This document shows, in pieces, positions 32,400 to 42,965 of a stretch of DNA of 64,000 nucleotides. The notes under the pieces were generated by a model. That model did not search any database, was not told the DNA's origin, and was given only the letters and a program-made list of their open reading frames with translations. Numbering within the stretch: position 1 is the first letter of the stretch; the number at the start of each line of letters is the position of its first letter. This stretch comes from Lasiosphaeris hirsuta (taxonomy: Eukaryota > Ascomycota > Sordariomycetes > Sordariales > Lasiosphaeriaceae), in contig JAUKUA010000001.1 in NCBI GenBank assembly GCA_030549175.1, positions 620,001 to 684,000 of the forward strand, in the 5' to 3' direction. Made by a program: the position numbers and the translations under genes.

Positions 32400-34423
32400 T
32401 CACATATCCTGGAACACAGCTTCCGTTGGCCGGGTCTTGGGAATCTCTCCCCGCCCTCGGTCCCAGATCACCTTCTGTGCGCCGCCTTCCCCAAACTCAC
32501 TCTCGACTCCTTTGCTGTCCATTTCACTGTCTCCTTTTGAGGCGCCCAAAATGTCGTCTAGAATAAGTCGGGCGACATTCTTACCCATCAAAGCATTTGT
32601 CTCCATGGTCGAGATAAAGCTCTCCATACCCGATGTGTAGTAAAGCCCCGGCCCAACGATAGGGTCTTGAAACGTCACTCGCGGGAGTGCCTGGGGATAG
32701 GAGTAAAACACATGGGGAAGGTACCACGAGATTGGGGCCGCGCTCGATGTTGACCCCTCTGCCTTGCCGACAAATGTTTCAGGAACATCAACCCCAAAAA
32801 GCCGGCTGAAAGTTTACCAATCGTCAGCTTGAGTGGGCGATACTGAAGGGTGTTCGGGAATAACTAGCCTCAAAAACTCCGGAGTCACCTTCTCCGGAGA
32901 GAAGATCTTGTACAGATACTCCTGCTTCTCCGTGTCGGGATTGACAACCTTCCTCAGGTGGCTGATGCTGAAGAAGCCCGCCTTACCTGCACCCTGCACA
33001 CCCGAGGTAGGCGTATCGTTCTTGCCAAGGGTCGTGAGAATTGTCCCCGGTACCGTCTTTGGATCTGTCAGACCAAAGAACGCGGGGCTGTACTGGAAAG
33101 GCGAAGCAAAGATGGTGACATGCAGCTGCACATATGGTATGCTATCGATGGGATGTTGAATGACACCGTCTGCAGCCGCGATCTTGCTAAATTGGTAGGG
33201 GGTTGCGATCACAACATCATCGAATAGAACAGGGTACTCCCCTTGAGTGTCGGAGAGCGAGGATGAGGACTTGGCCGCAACCGCGTACCTAGTGCGGAAA
33301 GATGTCTTGTTTTCCTTCGGGGCAAATGCGATCGAGGTTATTGATGTGTTGAGGGCAACGCCAGCCCCTGATTTCTTGACCATTTTTGAGAATATTTGCC
33401 AGTTACCGCCTTTGACAGCCATCGCCCCTTCGGGTGCCATGGAAACCTGGCGATGTTAGTTACCCCCTTTGAGAGGGTTGATGCTGATGAAATCACCCAC
33501 CATGGTGTCCAATCCGTGGATACGGACAAGATTGGATGCGTAGTTGACCCGAGTGCTAGCTTGAACAATGTCATGGGCATAGGCGTCCCCAACCTAGGCA
33601 ACCATTAGTGTGAGAGCGCTTGATGAAATGGGCGGCAGCTTACATTGTTCTGCTTCAATAGCTGTTCGCCAGTGAGACCGGTCACGTCAACCAAACCAAG
33701 CTCATATGTGCGTTGTGTCAGAGACCTGAATGGAAAGTAAGGCTCCTCATACAAGCGGAGAAACTTGTCAATAGTAGCCACCATTAGTTGCTGAGTACGA
33801 CGAGGAGCTAGATATCCGTATTTCATGAAGACCTTGTAGGCATTCCACCAGAAAGAGTCGCTTTGGTCAATAGTGAATACGAACTCGTCGCCGTCCCAGA
33901 TTCCTAGAGTTGAGTCGGAATCCTCATCGGGGTCCCTTGGCGAAAGGTTGAACTCTTCGAGAGCCTTGTACATGATGTGGTTCTTCTGGATGAAGATGCT
34001 GGCTCCAAGCTCGACCCGTTGTGATGAGTTACCAAAAGGGTTTACTGTGAGCGTTCGCCCACCGATGTGGGCCGTCTTCTCAAATACTGTTATGTTTACA
34101 GCAACGCCGTACTTATCGGCATAGCTGCGCAAATGGTAGGCCGCTGAGGAACCAGCCGCTCCAGCCCCTACATGGCGTTTAGTGCCACATGCAAGCGAAT
34201 TTCGCGTTTAAAGGATGCTGAGTGGAACACAACATGTTGCCGTGGGAAAAACACGAAATTGGATGATGCAAATTGAAGATGCTACAGAGGACTACTGACC
34301 GATGATTGCAACTTGCCGTATTGGCAGTCCGTCTTGCTGCACGGCTTCTTGAGCGGTGCAGACGGAAGGGGATAAGTAAAGAATTGCGGCGACGATGGAC
34401 CGCAGACTCAACGGAGACGCCAT
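32400..34423 (-). CDS. Prenylcysteine lyase/oxidase, FAD-dependent, with a GC-AG intron
   Basis: A 574-residue flavoprotein that cleaves the thioether of prenylcysteine released from degraded prenylated proteins (vacuolar/lysosomal lumen). Exons on the minus strand: 34423-34300, 34167-33644, 33593-33501, 33446-32869 and 32805-32400. The signal peptide is MASPLSLRSIVAAILYLS to CTAQE. The FAD-binding GAGAAG (Gly42, Gly44, Gly47) is formed across the first splice junction; FEKTAHIGGRT follows. The lyase domain is clear: AMAVKGGNWQIF, HVFYSYPQALPRVTFQDP, GLYYTSGMESFISTMETNALMG. Read without the last intron, the frame meets TAA right after QADDW. Removing 32806-32868 (63 nt, starts GC, ends TTTCAG, branch GCTGAC) gives EFLSRLFGVDVPETF, the expected fungal sequence. 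So I treat the gene as intact with a GC-AG intron. The other introns start GT. Confidence 0.92.
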
Positions 34424-34948
34424 GGTGTTGCTAGCTGTGGATTGAGACAATTGGTGAGAGATGCTCAGTGAGGTGATCTGTAAATCCTCAGTGTTCTGCA
34501 AGTAGCCACGTCAAAGGAGAGCTTAGAGGTCCGACGACATGGCCTGGGATCGAATGTTAGATGTTGATGTCAACAGCTGACAGGACGGAGGAATACTGTT
34601 GCGAACCGCTGCAACGCCGCATTTGTCTCCTGTCGCATCGGGAACAGGCCACAATCTTTTTGCTCTGGTGATAGCGAGTACCTGGGTGATAACTGTTTGT
34701 CAGCAAGAGAGAAGGTCGCTTCCTAACGCCGCATTAGTTGCTGGACAAAACAGTGGGGCGTGGCCTGGGGTAGCTGCCAACACCCCTGTCGCTGCCTGCC
34801 GCCTCCCCCAAATCACGGCCTGAATGGAAAAGCACGGAAAAAGTTCCAACTCGAAGGCAGCTCCCCTCCAACAACAACACCACCGAGATACGTCGCATTC
34901 ACCCGACCCCTCGACCTACGCTACCCCCCCCCCCCAAAGTTCCTCATC
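34424..34948. promoter_or_regulatory. Divergent promoter of prenylcysteine lyase and CCT zeta
   Basis: About 0.5 kb between opposite starts. A run of C (34925-34935) lies just before the CCT start. No specific elements identified. Confidence 0.45.
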
Positions 34949-36907
34949 ATGTCTGCCACACAGCTTCTCAACCCAAAGGCCGAATCCAGAGTACGCTGAC
35001 CATGTCCGCGGTCCTGCGGCCGTCGTAAACTGCATGCTAACTGTGTTTGCAGCGGCGGGGTGAAGCTCTCCAGGTCAATATCAGCGCCGGTGTAGGACTT
35101 GCAAATGTCCTCAAGTCCAACTTGGGCCCTCTGGGCACCATCAAAATGCACGTTTCCTCCGCTCCCCGATACTCTGAGGCGAACCAACAGTTGGCTGACC
35201 CCGCACTACAGGCTTGTCGACGGAGCTGGATCGGTACGATGATACGGATGCGAAAGCGGCTACGGCGCATGAATATATATGAGCGGATGGCTGACAACTG
35301 TGGCGGTATAGATCAAGTTGACAAAGGATGGAAATGTTTTATTGCGCGAAATGCAAATACAGAATCCCACAGCCGTCATGATTGCGCGCGCGGCAACAGC
35401 ACAGGACGACATCTGCGGTGACGGCACAACTTCTGTGGTCTTGTTGGTGGGCGAGCTCCTGAAGCAGGCGGATCGGTATATCTCCGAGGGTCTGCACCCA
35501 AGAATCATCACGGATGGCTTTGAGATCGCAAAGAATGAGTCGTTGAAGGTAGGTTCCTCGCTCCCACCATGCATGATCCACCTTCGCCAGCTCTCCTAAC
35601 ACTTCCGTAGTTCCTCGATGAATTCAAGATCAGCAAGGAAGTCGACCGTGAACTCCTCCTCTCGGTCGCCCGAACGTCGCTCGCGACCAAGCTCAGCGCG
35701 AGCCTAGCTCAGACCCTCACCCCCAATATTGTCGATGCCGTCCTCGCCATTTACCAGGCTCCCGCCAAGCCCGACTTGCACATGATTGAGATTATGAAGA
35801 TGCAGCACCGCTCGGCGTCAGACACACAACTTATTCGCGGCCTGGCCCTCGACCATGGCGCAAGGCACCCTGACATGCCCAAGCGCGTTGAGAATGCCTT
35901 CATCCTTACGCTCAACGTCAGTCTTGAGTATGAGAAGTCTGAGATTAACTCCAGCTTTTTCTACTCGAGCGCTGAGCAGCGTGAAAAGCTTGTTGAGAGC
36001 GAGCGCAAGTTTGTGGACCACAAGCTGAAGAAGATTGTCGATCTCAAGAAGCAGGTGTGCGGTAACGACCCCAAGAAGGGTTTTGTCATCATCAACCAGA
36101 AGGGTATCGACCCCCTGTCGCTGGATGTGTTGGCAAAGAACGGTATTCTGGCGCTCCGGAGAGCCAAGAGGAGGAACATGGAGAGGCTACAGCTTGTCTG
36201 CGGCGGTACTGCGCAAAACAGTGTGGACGACCTGTCCGCTGATGCTCTAGGCTGGGCTGGCCTCGTCTATGAGCAGCAGCTCGGCGAGGAGAAGTACACA
36301 TTCATCGAGGATGTCAAGGAGCCTAAGTCGGTCACTCTTCTGATCAAGGGCCCCAACCAGCACACCATTATGCAGGTCACAGACGCGGTACGCGATGGCC
36401 TGCGCAGTGTCTACAACATGATTGTCGACGGGAGCGTGGTACCTGGCGCCGGCGCCTTCCAGGTCGCCTGCGCTGCTCACTTGAAGAGTGACGCATTTGC
36501 GAAGACTGTCAAGGGTAAGGCGAAGTGGGGTGTTGAGGCTTTCGCCGACGCTCTGCTGGTTATCCCGAAGACCCTTGCTGCCAACGCTGGTCTCGATATC
36601 CAGGATGCTCGTAAGCACACTTCATTTCCGTTTACAGTTTGCCATGTAGCTAATGATCTGGCTTCCAGTTGCTTTGCTCCAGGACGAGCAGGCAGAGGGC
36701 AATATTGTGGGACTCGATCTGTCTACAGGCCAGCCCATGGACCCTACCCTGGAGGGTGTTTACGACTCTTTCCGTGTGTTGAGGAACTGTGTGGCCTCGA
36801 GCGCAGGCATCGCAGGAAATCTGCTTTTGTGCGACGAGCTTCTGAAGGCGAGACAGATGGGCCGATCAAAGGGTCCGGGTCCGGGTATGGATGGTCCGGA
36901 GGAATAA
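34949..36907 (+). CDS. CCT6: T-complex protein 1 subunit zeta (chaperonin CCT6), with a GC-AG intron
   Basis: A 544-residue subunit of the cytosolic TRiC/CCT chaperonin that folds actin, tubulin and other proteins. Exons: 34949-34990, 35053-35147, 35212-35233 (22 nt), 35312-35548, 35611-36610 and 36669-36907. Conserved blocks: [33 protein letters not shown] across three exons, [20 protein letters not shown] (ATPase), [18 protein letters not shown], [14 protein letters not shown] and the C-terminal [14 protein letters not shown]. The second intron (35148-35211) has no GT donor that keeps frame. Only a cut before GCACGT, with branch GCTGAC and acceptor CTACAG, gives KMLVDGAG, the invariant family sequence. 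So it appears to be GC-AG. All other introns start GT. The start ATG is three codons before the conserved LLNPKAE segment. The gene is divergent from the prenylcysteine lyase. Confidence 0.96.
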
Positions 36908-37190
36908 GGAAAGAAAAGCTGTCTATGTCTGTCTGTATAATACCTACCTAGACAAAATGCATGACGGTATACCTTGGGTGCGAGAAACGATGAAAATCCG
37001 TCTATCGAGGGGGCTTTGTGTGCCTGGATGATGTCAACAGCCCCCCACCAAATGGGAGTGATGGCGGGGCTCGCATATTCTACCCCGCCAAAATTTTGAA
37101 CTGGTGCCCAAAATTTCATCCACCCCGCGACGTGCGACAGCTACGAAAATACAAACCGTTGTGAGTATTTGCATCTTCACTATACGCAAA

Positions 37191-38552
37191 ATGGCACCCT
37201 ATGATGATAGCGATTCCTCGGGCGGCGAGGACAACGAGCTCACCGAGACCAATGTCCTCCTTGGCTATGCGTCTACCGATGCTAACGGCGAAGAGATCAG
37301 CAGGCTTGGAGGATATCCAGTATGTTTCCTCGCGTGCATCTTGCGCGAACTGCCGCTAAGTTTTTGACACTAGGAATGGCTCAATCCCACGAAGGCGCCG
37401 TCGGCGGCCCTAGCCAAGTGCAAGGTCTGCAAGGACCTCCTGGTTCTCCTCCTCCAACTCAACGCTGAGCTCCCCGACCGATTCCCGGGCCACGAGCGGA
37501 GGATCTACGTGTTTGCCTGTAAGAGAAAGAGCTGCCGAAGGCAGGAGGGAAGCATACGCGCCGTACGGGGACTCAGAACCTCACCTGAAGCGGCCGCCTT
37601 GGTGGCTGCCAAAGAGGCCAAGGAGGCCAGGCCGGTGAAGGAAGTTCCCGTCATCCCCAAGGCATCCGATCTCGGTCTTGGACAGGCCCTCTTCGGTGGC
37701 AAGCCCGCGGTGACAGCAACTGGCGCACCGATCCGCGCCAACCCCTTCTCCGGCTCCTCCGGCACCTCAGCCGCCGCCAACCCCTTCGCACCCAAGTCTA
37801 CCCCCTCCGCAAACCTCTTCGCGAAGCCCGCACCCCCTCCCGCCCCGGAGCCCAAGAAGGCCGACCCAGCCCCCGACCCCGTCCCATCCCTCACCAAATC
37901 CTTCGCCGAAACCCTCTCCCTCAACAACCCCCAAGCCTCCCAGTCCCCGGTCCCGCCGCCCGAGCCCTGGCCGGCCACCGCCGACCAGCCCGAAGCGTAC
38001 CCGGTGCGCTGGCTCTCGGACGCCGAGTACGAGATGATCGACCCGTCGCCGCAGCCGCTGCCGCCCGCCAACGTGCAGATCGACACGAGCGAGGGGCCGG
38101 CCCCCGGCGGCGGCAAGGAGGACAAGGAGGTGTTTGAGAGTGTCATGGACAATGTGTTTCAGAAGTTCGCGGACCGGGTGGGCGAGAACCCGGACCAGTG
38201 CATCCGGTACGAATTTGCGGGGCAGCCGTTGCTGTACTCCAAGGGGGACAAGGTCGGCCTACTGCTGCATGTCAATTCCGAGGCTGGAGCCAAGGTGACG
38301 ACTACCGGGGCCAAGGGGTTACCGAGGTGTGGGAACTGCGGTGCTGGCAGGGTGTTTGAGGTCCAGCTCACGCCGCGTACGATTGAGGAGTTGGAGATCG
38401 ACGAGGATGGGCTGGACGGTATGGATTGGGGGACGGTTATTGTTGGCGTTTGTGAGAGAGATTGCCAGGAGAGGGGGGTCGAGGTGGGTGAGGCTGGGTA
38501 TTTGGAAGAGTGGGCCGGTGTGCAGTGGGAGGAGTTGACTGTCAAGCGGTAG
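37191..38552 (+). CDS. TSR4: Tsr4/PDCD2-like protein (ribosomal protein uS5 chaperone family)
   Basis: A 435-residue protein of the PDCD2 family. In yeast Tsr4 is the dedicated chaperone of ribosomal protein Rps2 (uS5) in 40S subunit assembly. Exons 37191-37319 and 37374-38552, with a 54-nt intron (GTATGT ... CTAG). The junction gives GGYPEWLNP, a typical start of the PDCD2 N-terminal domain. Zinc-type cysteine pairs follow: CKVCKD and CKRKSCRR. A long Pro/Ala/Lys-rich linker (about residues 130-270) separates it from the PDCD2 C-terminal domain: QKFADRVGENPDQCIRYEF, CGNCGAGRVFEVQ, WGTVIVGVCERDC and the tail EEWAGVQWEE. Cytosolic or nuclear. It is adjacent to translation genes (CCT6, eIF3k), but transcribed on its own. 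Confidence 0.93.
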
Positions 38553-38826
38553 ATATATGTACACATGATTAGAGAAACGTAGCCTCGTTAAGATACCAAG
38601 CCATTCATCGTGTCATTGATCTCTATGTGAGCATGGGGCGATGATCTAAGCATAGCTCCACGGTTTAGACACCTTCCTTGCATCCCGTTTAACGGCCTTG
38701 TGTCCAGGCCCTCCATAATGAACCCAAACGCCAGAGCTTTTTGCTACCAGATGCAAGAAACAACCGTCAGGAATGATAACCAGCGTCTCGTTTGTCAGTA
38801 AATATCGGTTTCGCTCGCCAAAATTC

Positions 38827-39766
38827 CTATGCTGCCTCCTCCCAGCTCCGCTTGATAACCCGGGCAAACATATCGATGTTGACATCTTCCCTGATCTCGG
38901 TCTTCTTGGCCTCGTTCTCAGCATTCTTGGGGATCTGGACTAGGCCGTCGGCGACCTTCCAACCGCACGTCTCGGTGACGAACTTCTTAACCTCCTCCTC
39001 GTCGTCAAGTCCGAGCCAATTCTCCAGCACGCTGACGTTAATCTCGCGATACGACTGGCTGATGAGCTGCGCGATGCGCACGCGGATCACATCCTCGAAG
39101 CCGGCGATGTCGGCAACCAGGTCGGCGTACAGATCGTCGCTCTCAAGCGTGGCCCAGAAGCGGGCATACTGGGCACCCTCGAGCTGGGTGTTGAGCGTCC
39201 GCAGGTGGGCGACGGCCTCGGGGAGCTCCGATGTCGAGTTGGGCGTCGGGCTGGAGAGCGAAGGGGGGAGGAGGTGCAGCGCGAGGTCGAACTGGGGCGA
39301 GGGGAACTGCGTCATCGCCTTGACGAGAATGTTGGAGACGACCTCGTCCTTAAGCCGGTCGGGGTTGAGCTGGTAGCTTTGCGCCGGAAGTGGGCGTTGT
39401 TAGTACGGCAGGACATGGCAGGACACTGAGACAAAGAGGGCGCGCGAAAGGGAAGAGCATCTCGTATCAGAGAGTACTAATGTTGGCTTCAATCTGTGCG
39501 GGGTTCATTCCGCAGTCAGGTAATAGGAAACGTATAAAACATGCATCATAGAGAAGGGCTAGTTCCCAGGGTCAGGAAAGAAAAGCGGACGGCAAGACTC
39601 ACAGCTTGAGCAACGCCCTGTTGGCGTTGCAGTCGCAAAACTTCTCCTCACATTGCTGCGACACGTAGGCCTCGAGTACGCTGGCAGCCTCGGGGTTGTA
39701 TCGTTCGAGTCCGTTGATGATGTTTCGGATCTCCTGTGGCCGTTCTTGGGGGTCTTCGCCGTTCAT
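38827..39766 (-). CDS. eIF3k: Eukaryotic translation initiation factor 3 subunit K
   Basis: A 237-residue eIF3k, the small non-core subunit with a HAM plus winged-helix fold. Exons on the minus strand: 39766-39603 and 39376-38827. The 226-nt intron has a perfect TACTAAC branch site about 23 nt before the acceptor, and the junction gives NRALLKLYQLNPDRLK. N-terminal INGLERYNPEAASVLEAYV and ANRALLKL are diagnostic. The PCI/WH part is QLISQSYREINVSVLENWLGLDDEEEVKKFV, and the protein ends RVIKRSWEEAA. Length fits the family (about 220-245). It shares a 0.47-kb divergent promoter with DNA ligase I. Confidence 0.94.
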
Positions 39767-40237
39767 GATGGCCGATTTTGGGGGGTTGGGTTGCTGGAGA
39801 AATTTGGCTTCAAAACGTGAGGTTTGGCTCGAGCCTGCGATTGAGGCCCTCGCTCAACCGAAATCAAGATGGTGGGGCTGGTCGGGATTTCCAGTCATTT
39901 TCGCGGATGTGTGTGATGCTAGCCGGAAATAGCCTAGTGCCATGGTGGGGCTGTGGCTGGCACCAGCTGTCAAGGCTGGGGTTGATCAGAGACTGGTCGG
40001 TCAGGTGTTCCCGTGACGAGCTCGTGCTGTGCGAACGCGCCACGGGTTCTGGCAACGTCATTGACCTCAGGCCATGCCTGGGGCTGACAGGGAGGTCTGC
40101 ACGACATCAACACCGGCTACACTTGCATTGAGGACGCCACAATGGCTGCGAGTAATCTCTGAAGCGGACTTGGACAGATCAGCCTTGTCAATCCGCTGAA
40201 CGCACTGCTATTTCGCCCCAAGGGGGCAAGGACTGAC
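39767..40237. promoter_or_regulatory. Divergent promoter of eIF3k and DNA ligase I
   Basis: 0.47 kb between opposite starts. I did not identify a specific cell-cycle (MCB-like) element with confidence. Confidence 0.4.
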
Positions 40238-42865
40238 ATGATGACAAGCCCATCCAAGAAGCGCAAGCTCAACCCGGGCTCCAAACAAAATGCTGTGCCC
40301 GCCCGAGGGCTGGAGTACTTCTTTGCCAAACAGAGGCAGAACGGCTCATCCTCAACCCCTCCTCCCATCGTCCCCAAAGACGGCCCGGAACCAGGCCAAG
40401 CAGAGGAGCAGCTTACTGACGAAGAGCTGGCCCGGAAACTCCAGGCGGAATGGAATGCTGAGGGGGCTGCGTCGAGCCAAGATGTGCCCAACCCTGGACC
40501 GAGAAGGGATGTATCCGCGAGTGCCGAACCTGCCGAACCCAAATCCTCATTAAGCCCATCACCAGCACAGACCCTGGTGTCGTTGCCGAAGACGCAGTTG
40601 GGCAAAACCAAAAATATCTTGTCTCTATCATCTGTTGCTGCCACAGAGGATCAGACATCTGCATCTATCCCGCTTGACGAGAGCCCCTTGACATTTGATC
40701 CATCCAAATACATACCGCAGCTCCAAGAGTCATGGGCCGCAGAGGGGGGTGACGCATCTTATGCTCTCCTCACTCGATGCTTTGTCCTAGTCAGTAGTAC
40801 CCAAAGCCGCATCAAGATTGTTGATACACTCGTCAATTGCATTCGCGTTTTGATCGAGGGCGACCCCTCGAGTCTGCTTCCCGCTGTATGGTTAGCTACG
40901 AACGCAATCTCGCCCCCTTACATATCCATGGAGCTTGGACTTGGTGGCTCTGCAATCTCCAAAGCCCTCAAGCAAGTCTGCGGTCTTGACAACAGGTCGC
41001 TCAAGGCTATTTACGACCGTCTTGGAGACCCCGGCGATGTCGCCTTTGAAGCCAAAAAGAAGCAGAGCTTCACATTGCGGAAGCCAAAGCCCTTGAGCAT
41101 TAAGGGGGTCTTTCAGTCCCTGGTCAAGATTTCCAAAACCCAAGGGCAGGGCAGCGGCGACATCAAGCAGCGGATTGTCGATAAGCTCCTACAAGATGCG
41201 CGAGGAGGCGAAGAGAGCAGGTTTATTGTCCGGACATTGTGCCAACACTTGCGGATTGGCGCCGTGAAGACAACAATGCTCATTGCTCTCTCAAGAGCTT
41301 TTTTGCTGTCAAAACCGCCCGGCGCAGGCTTTTCGACGAGCGAACCAGGAGAGTTAGCAAAACTCAGGAAGGAGGAACTATCCGACATTTGGGCAAGGGG
41401 GGAGGAGATTGTCAAGGCGTGTTTTGCGCGGCACCCGGACTACAACGACCTTGTTCCCGTCTTGCTAGAGATTGGTATAACAGGCGAGTTGCTTGTTCGA
41501 TGTGGCCTGACGCTTCACATTCCCCTGCGGCCCATGCTGGGAAGTATCACACGGGATTTGTCCGAGATGCTCACCAAGCTCCAAGGCCGCGATTTTGCCT
41601 GCGAGTACAAATACGATGGGCAGCGCGCGCAGATTCACTGCGATGCTGCGGGAAAGGTTACCATATTCTCAAGGCACCTCGAACTAATGACCGACAAGTA
41701 CCCCGATTTAGTAGCACTTGTTCCAAGACTGCGGGGCGAAGATGTGCAGAGCTTCATCATGGAGGGCGAGGTTGTTGCAGTGGATCGTGTCAATGGCGAT
41801 CTGAAGAACTTCCAGACTCTCACAAATCGTGCTCGTAAGGATGTCGCCATCGGCAGCATCACGATCGAGGTATGCCTATTTGCCTTTGACCTCATGTATC
41901 TCAACGGCCAGCCTCTGCTAGACCGTTCATTCCGAGAGAGGAGGGACATGCTGCGGTCCCTTTTTGTCGAGGTACCGCACAATTTTACATGGGTCAGGAC
42001 CCTCGACGCGACATCACAAGACTCCGAAGTAGTGCTCGAGTTTTTCAAGTCAGCGATTGAGAGCAAGTGCGAGGGCATCATGGTCAAGATCCTCGACAAC
42101 CTCCCCGAGCTCGAGTACGGAGGCGATGAGCTGCAGCCGAACGATGACCAGCCACCGTCCGAGAAACTCACCGCGCCACCACCAAAAAGGGGTAAAGCCA
42201 AAGGCAAGGGCAAGCCCAACAACGAGGCACCGCCAGAGAAGAAATCCCGTCGCAAAGCCCTGCTAGCCACCTACGAACCCGACAAACGTCTCGACTCATG
42301 GCTCAAAGTCAAGAAGGACTACAACTCGAGCTTTGACACACTCGATCTTATCCCCGTCGCTGGCTGGCACGGTCAAGGCCGCAAGGCTAAGTGGTGGTCT
42401 CCTATTCTCATGGCGGTGCGCAATGAGGAGACAGGCTCGCTGGAGGCTGTCTGCAAGTGCATGTCAGGTTTCACGGATACCTTTTACAAGGCAAACAAGG
42501 AGTTCTACGACGATGGTAGCGAGAGTGGGGAGCCGAGGAATACACATGCTCAAAAGCCGAGCTTTATCGAGTATGAGGGTCATCCGGACGTGTGGTTTGA
42601 GCCACAGGAGGTGTGGGAGATGGCGTTTGCAGACATCACCATCAGCCCGACCTACACTGCTGCCATTGGCCTTGTGCAGGAGGACAAGGGGCTGAGTCTA
42701 CGGTTTCCACGCTTCATGAAGAAGCGAGAAGACAAGGGAATTGATGAAGCCAGTACGAACGAGTTCCTCGCAAATCTCTGGATGAAGCAGGAAGCGAAGG
42801 CTCCGGCTGCCGACAAGAAAGCGGGTGACAACGAGGCTGTGGAGGAAGATGACTTGATGGAATGA
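40238..42865 (+). CDS. CDC9: ATP-dependent DNA ligase I
   Basis: An 875-residue intronless gene for the replicative DNA ligase that seals Okazaki fragments and repair nicks. The N-terminus has a basic nuclear-type segment (SPSKKRKLNPGSK) and ARGLEYFFAKQ, a probable PCNA-interacting motif ending in Phe-Phe. The DNA-binding domain spans roughly 150-400 (LCQHLRIGAVKTTML). The adenylation domain has CEYKYDGQRAQIH with Lys458 as the AMP-accepting residue, then SRHLELMTDKYPDL, FIMEGEVVAVD and KCEGIMVK. The OB-fold region contains DSWLKVKKDY and GWHGQGRKAKWWSPIL. Between KCEGIMVK and ATYEPDKR there is a Lys/Pro-rich low-complexity insert of about 45 residues (KRGKAKGKGKPNN), probably a surface loop. 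The acidic C-terminal end is EEDDLME. Length and motif order fit ligase I and not ligase IV, since there are no BRCT domains. Confidence 0.95.
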   Translation: MMTSPSKKRKLNPGSKQNAVPARGLEYFFAKQRQNGSSSTPPPIVPKDGPEPGQAEEQLTDEELARKLQAEWNAEGAASSQDVPNPGPRRDVSASAEPAEPKSSLSPSPAQTLVSLPKTQLGKTKNILSLSSVAATEDQTSASIPLDESPLTFDPSKYIPQLQESWAAEGGDASYALLTRCFVLVSSTQSRIKIVDTLVNCIRVLIEGDPSSLLPAVWLATNAISPPYISMELGLGGSAISKALKQVCGLDNRSLKAIYDRLGDPGDVAFEAKKKQSFTLRKPKPLSIKGVFQSLVKISKTQGQGSGDIKQRIVDKLLQDARGGEESRFIVRTLCQHLRIGAVKTTMLIALSRAFLLSKPPGAGFSTSEPGELAKLRKEELSDIWARGEEIVKACFARHPDYNDLVPVLLEIGITGELLVRCGLTLHIPLRPMLGSITRDLSEMLTKLQGRDFACEYKYDGQRAQIHCDAAGKVTIFSRHLELMTDKYPDLVALVPRLRGEDVQSFIMEGEVVAVDRVNGDLKNFQTLTNRARKDVAIGSITIEVCLFAFDLMYLNGQPLLDRSFRERRDMLRSLFVEVPHNFTWVRTLDATSQDSEVVLEFFKSAIESKCEGIMVKILDNLPELEYGGDELQPNDDQPPSEKLTAPPPKRGKAKGKGKPNNEAPPEKKSRRKALLATYEPDKRLDSWLKVKKDYNSSFDTLDLIPVAGWHGQGRKAKWWSPILMAVRNEETGSLEAVCKCMSGFTDTFYKANKEFYDDGSESGEPRNTHAQKPSFIEYEGHPDVWFEPQEVWEMAFADITISPTYTAAIGLVQEDKGLSLRFPRFMKKREDKGIDEASTNEFLANLWMKQEAKAPAADKKAGDNEAVEEDDLME

Positions 42866-42965
42866 TGATATGTGTTTGCTTTGGCTAGGTAGCTATGCTC
42901 AATCTGTCTCTCCGGGATGACAAAACTCAGACTTCATGCTCACCAACTACCACCTGCTAAATGCT

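Noticed and set aside
32814..32870. In-frame TAA in prenylcysteine lyase taken as a pseudogene
   Set aside because: A 63-nt GC-AG intron with a good branch site removes it and restores the conserved sequence exactly.
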